Shown: positions 5,494-6,027 of the stretch, in pieces
Numbering within the stretch: position 1 is the first letter of the stretch
Layout: each line of letters begins with the position of its first letter
Notes under the pieces: generated by a model
What the model saw: the letters and a program-made list of their open reading frames with translations, nothing else
Told to the model about the DNA's origin: nothing
Database searches by the model: none
Program-made: the position numbers and the translations under genes
Assembly: GCA_934645275.1 (NCBI GenBank)
Contig: CAKUDW010000132.1
Span: 1 to 6,027, forward strand
Source of the DNA: an uncultured Clostridia bacterium
GTDB taxonomy: Bacteria; Bacillota_A; Clostridia; Christensenellales; Aristaeellaceae
Direction: 5' to 3'
Length of the DNA: 6,027 nt

Positions 5494-5500
5494 AGGAAGG
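5494..5500 (+). promoter_or_regulatory. Ribosome binding site of the secreted-protein gene
   Basis: AGGAAGG lies eight bases before ATG 5509-5511, within a purine-rich run (GGAAAGGAAGG). This fixes the start so that the product begins with a well-formed signal peptide. Confidence 0.75.
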
Positions 5501-5508
5501 CAGAACGG

Positions 5509-6027
5509 ATGGCAAATTGCAAGGCTTCGCGCGTTCATGGCGCAAGGCTGATTTCCCTGCTGCTGACGCTGGCAATGCTGCTGAGCATGCTTCCGGCGGC
5601 ACTGGCGGAAAGCCATGAAAATCAGGTACACGTTATCGTAGAAAACACCACTTATACGGACACAATGAACGGCCACACGCCCGCCTGGTACGACGAGCTG
5701 GCGAACGCGTGGGTGGACATTGACAACAATTCCACAGCCATGTCCTGCATCGTTGCAGCACTGGCCACGGTGGATGTAACGCCCACAATTAAGGACAGTG
5801 AATACGGCGGCTACATCACCGAAATCGGCGGCATTTCCGAAAAGGAAGCGGCCGAAGGCGCGGGCTGGATGGGCACCGTCAACGACTGGTTTGCCGCCAC
5901 CACCTTTGATAAGGTCACCGTGGCCGACGGCAGTCTGACCGCGGGCGACGAGATTCGCATCATGTATACCTGCGATCTCGGCGAGGATTTGGGCAGCAGC
6001 TACAACAACACCAATAAAACCGTGAAG
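5509..6027 (+). CDS. Secreted protein with DUF4430-like (transcobalamin C-terminal-like) region, 3' partial
   Basis: The frame is open from ATG 5509 to the right edge (173 codons, no stop). The N-terminus is a typical signal peptide: basic residues K5, R8 and R13, a hydrophobic core LISLLLTLAMLL (14-25) and an AxA site, ALA, with cleavage after Ala33. The mature part starts ESHENQVHVIVENTTY and includes an alpha-helical-looking NSTAMSCIVAALATV (74-88). It then has GAGWMGTVNDWF (117-128) and DGSLTAGDEIRIMYT (140-154), which resemble the GWxxxVNG...V.DGDxIxxxYT pattern of DUF4430. That domain is related to the C-terminal domain of transcobalamin and intrinsic factor and is common in surface proteins of gut Firmicutes. 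A B12 riboswitch and terminator in its leader point to a role in corrinoid capture or use at the cell surface, which is inference. Further domains and any anchor lie outside the window. The domain call rests on remembered motifs. Confidence 0.8.
   Translation, partial: MANCKASRVHGARLISLLLTLAMLLSMLPAALAESHENQVHVIVENTTYTDTMNGHTPAWYDELANAWVDIDNNSTAMSCIVAALATVDVTPTIKDSEYGGYITEIGGISEKEAAEGAGWMGTVNDWFAATTFDKVTVADGSLTAGDEIRIMYTCDLGEDLGSSYNNTNKTVK

Noticed and set aside
5337..5618. Plus-strand open frame of 93 codons beginning near the terminator
   Set aside because: It starts inside the terminator stem and overlaps the signal-peptide gene in another frame; the 5509 start has a good ribosome binding site and a coherent product.
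1..6027. CRISPR array, tRNA or rRNA genes
   Set aside because: No regularly spaced direct repeats with variable spacers and no cloverleaf or rRNA-like segments were seen.

Overview
The window looks like chromosomal DNA from an uncultured, moderately GC-rich member of the Firmicutes (Clostridia), probably a gut anaerobe. The basis is a bacterial ATP-type 6-phosphofructokinase, an Fe-S RlmD-type 23S rRNA methyltransferase, U-tailed intrinsic terminators, AGGAG-type ribosome binding sites, a B12 riboswitch, and a secreted DUF4430-like protein of a kind common in Gram-positive gut bacteria. This placement is an inference; no rRNA or species marker is present.

Layout. (1) Bases 1-119 are the 3' end of a plus-strand gene with a repetitive Ala/Glu/Thr/Pro tail, followed by an intrinsic terminator. 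(2) Bases ~185-815 hold no convincing gene. The right half is AT-rich and packed with stem-loops, the last a 16-bp hairpin that suits termination of minus-strand transcription. (3) Bases 816-1970 (minus) are a hydantoinase/oxoprolinase-family relic. It has lost its N-terminal nucleotide-binding motif and about 120 internal residues, and its apparent start lies inside a transcription terminator. (4) Bases 2076-4474 (minus) are a tight two-gene operon, pfkA then rlmD, overlapping by one base (TAATG). A promoter with both consensus hexamers and a 17-nt spacer drives it, and the hairpin at 1950-2002 ends it. (5) Bases 4475-5508 are a roughly 1-kb divergent intergenic region. It contains the pfkA promoter, an imperfect long hairpin, three similar 15-16-nt elements spaced 30-32 nt apart, a putative plus-strand promoter, a full cobalamin riboswitch and a 56-nt terminator. 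(6) From 5509 a secreted protein with a DUF4430 (transcobalamin C-terminal-like) region begins and runs off the window.

How it works together. The right edge is the most interesting part. Cobalamin binding to the leader RNA should stabilise termination before the secreted-protein gene, so the protein would be made when corrinoids are scarce. That fits a surface corrinoid-capture role, though the function is inferred. The pfkA-rlmD operon is core metabolism and ribosome maintenance. The hydantoinase relic and the hairpin-rich segment beside it mark a rearranged, decaying stretch between these conserved blocks.
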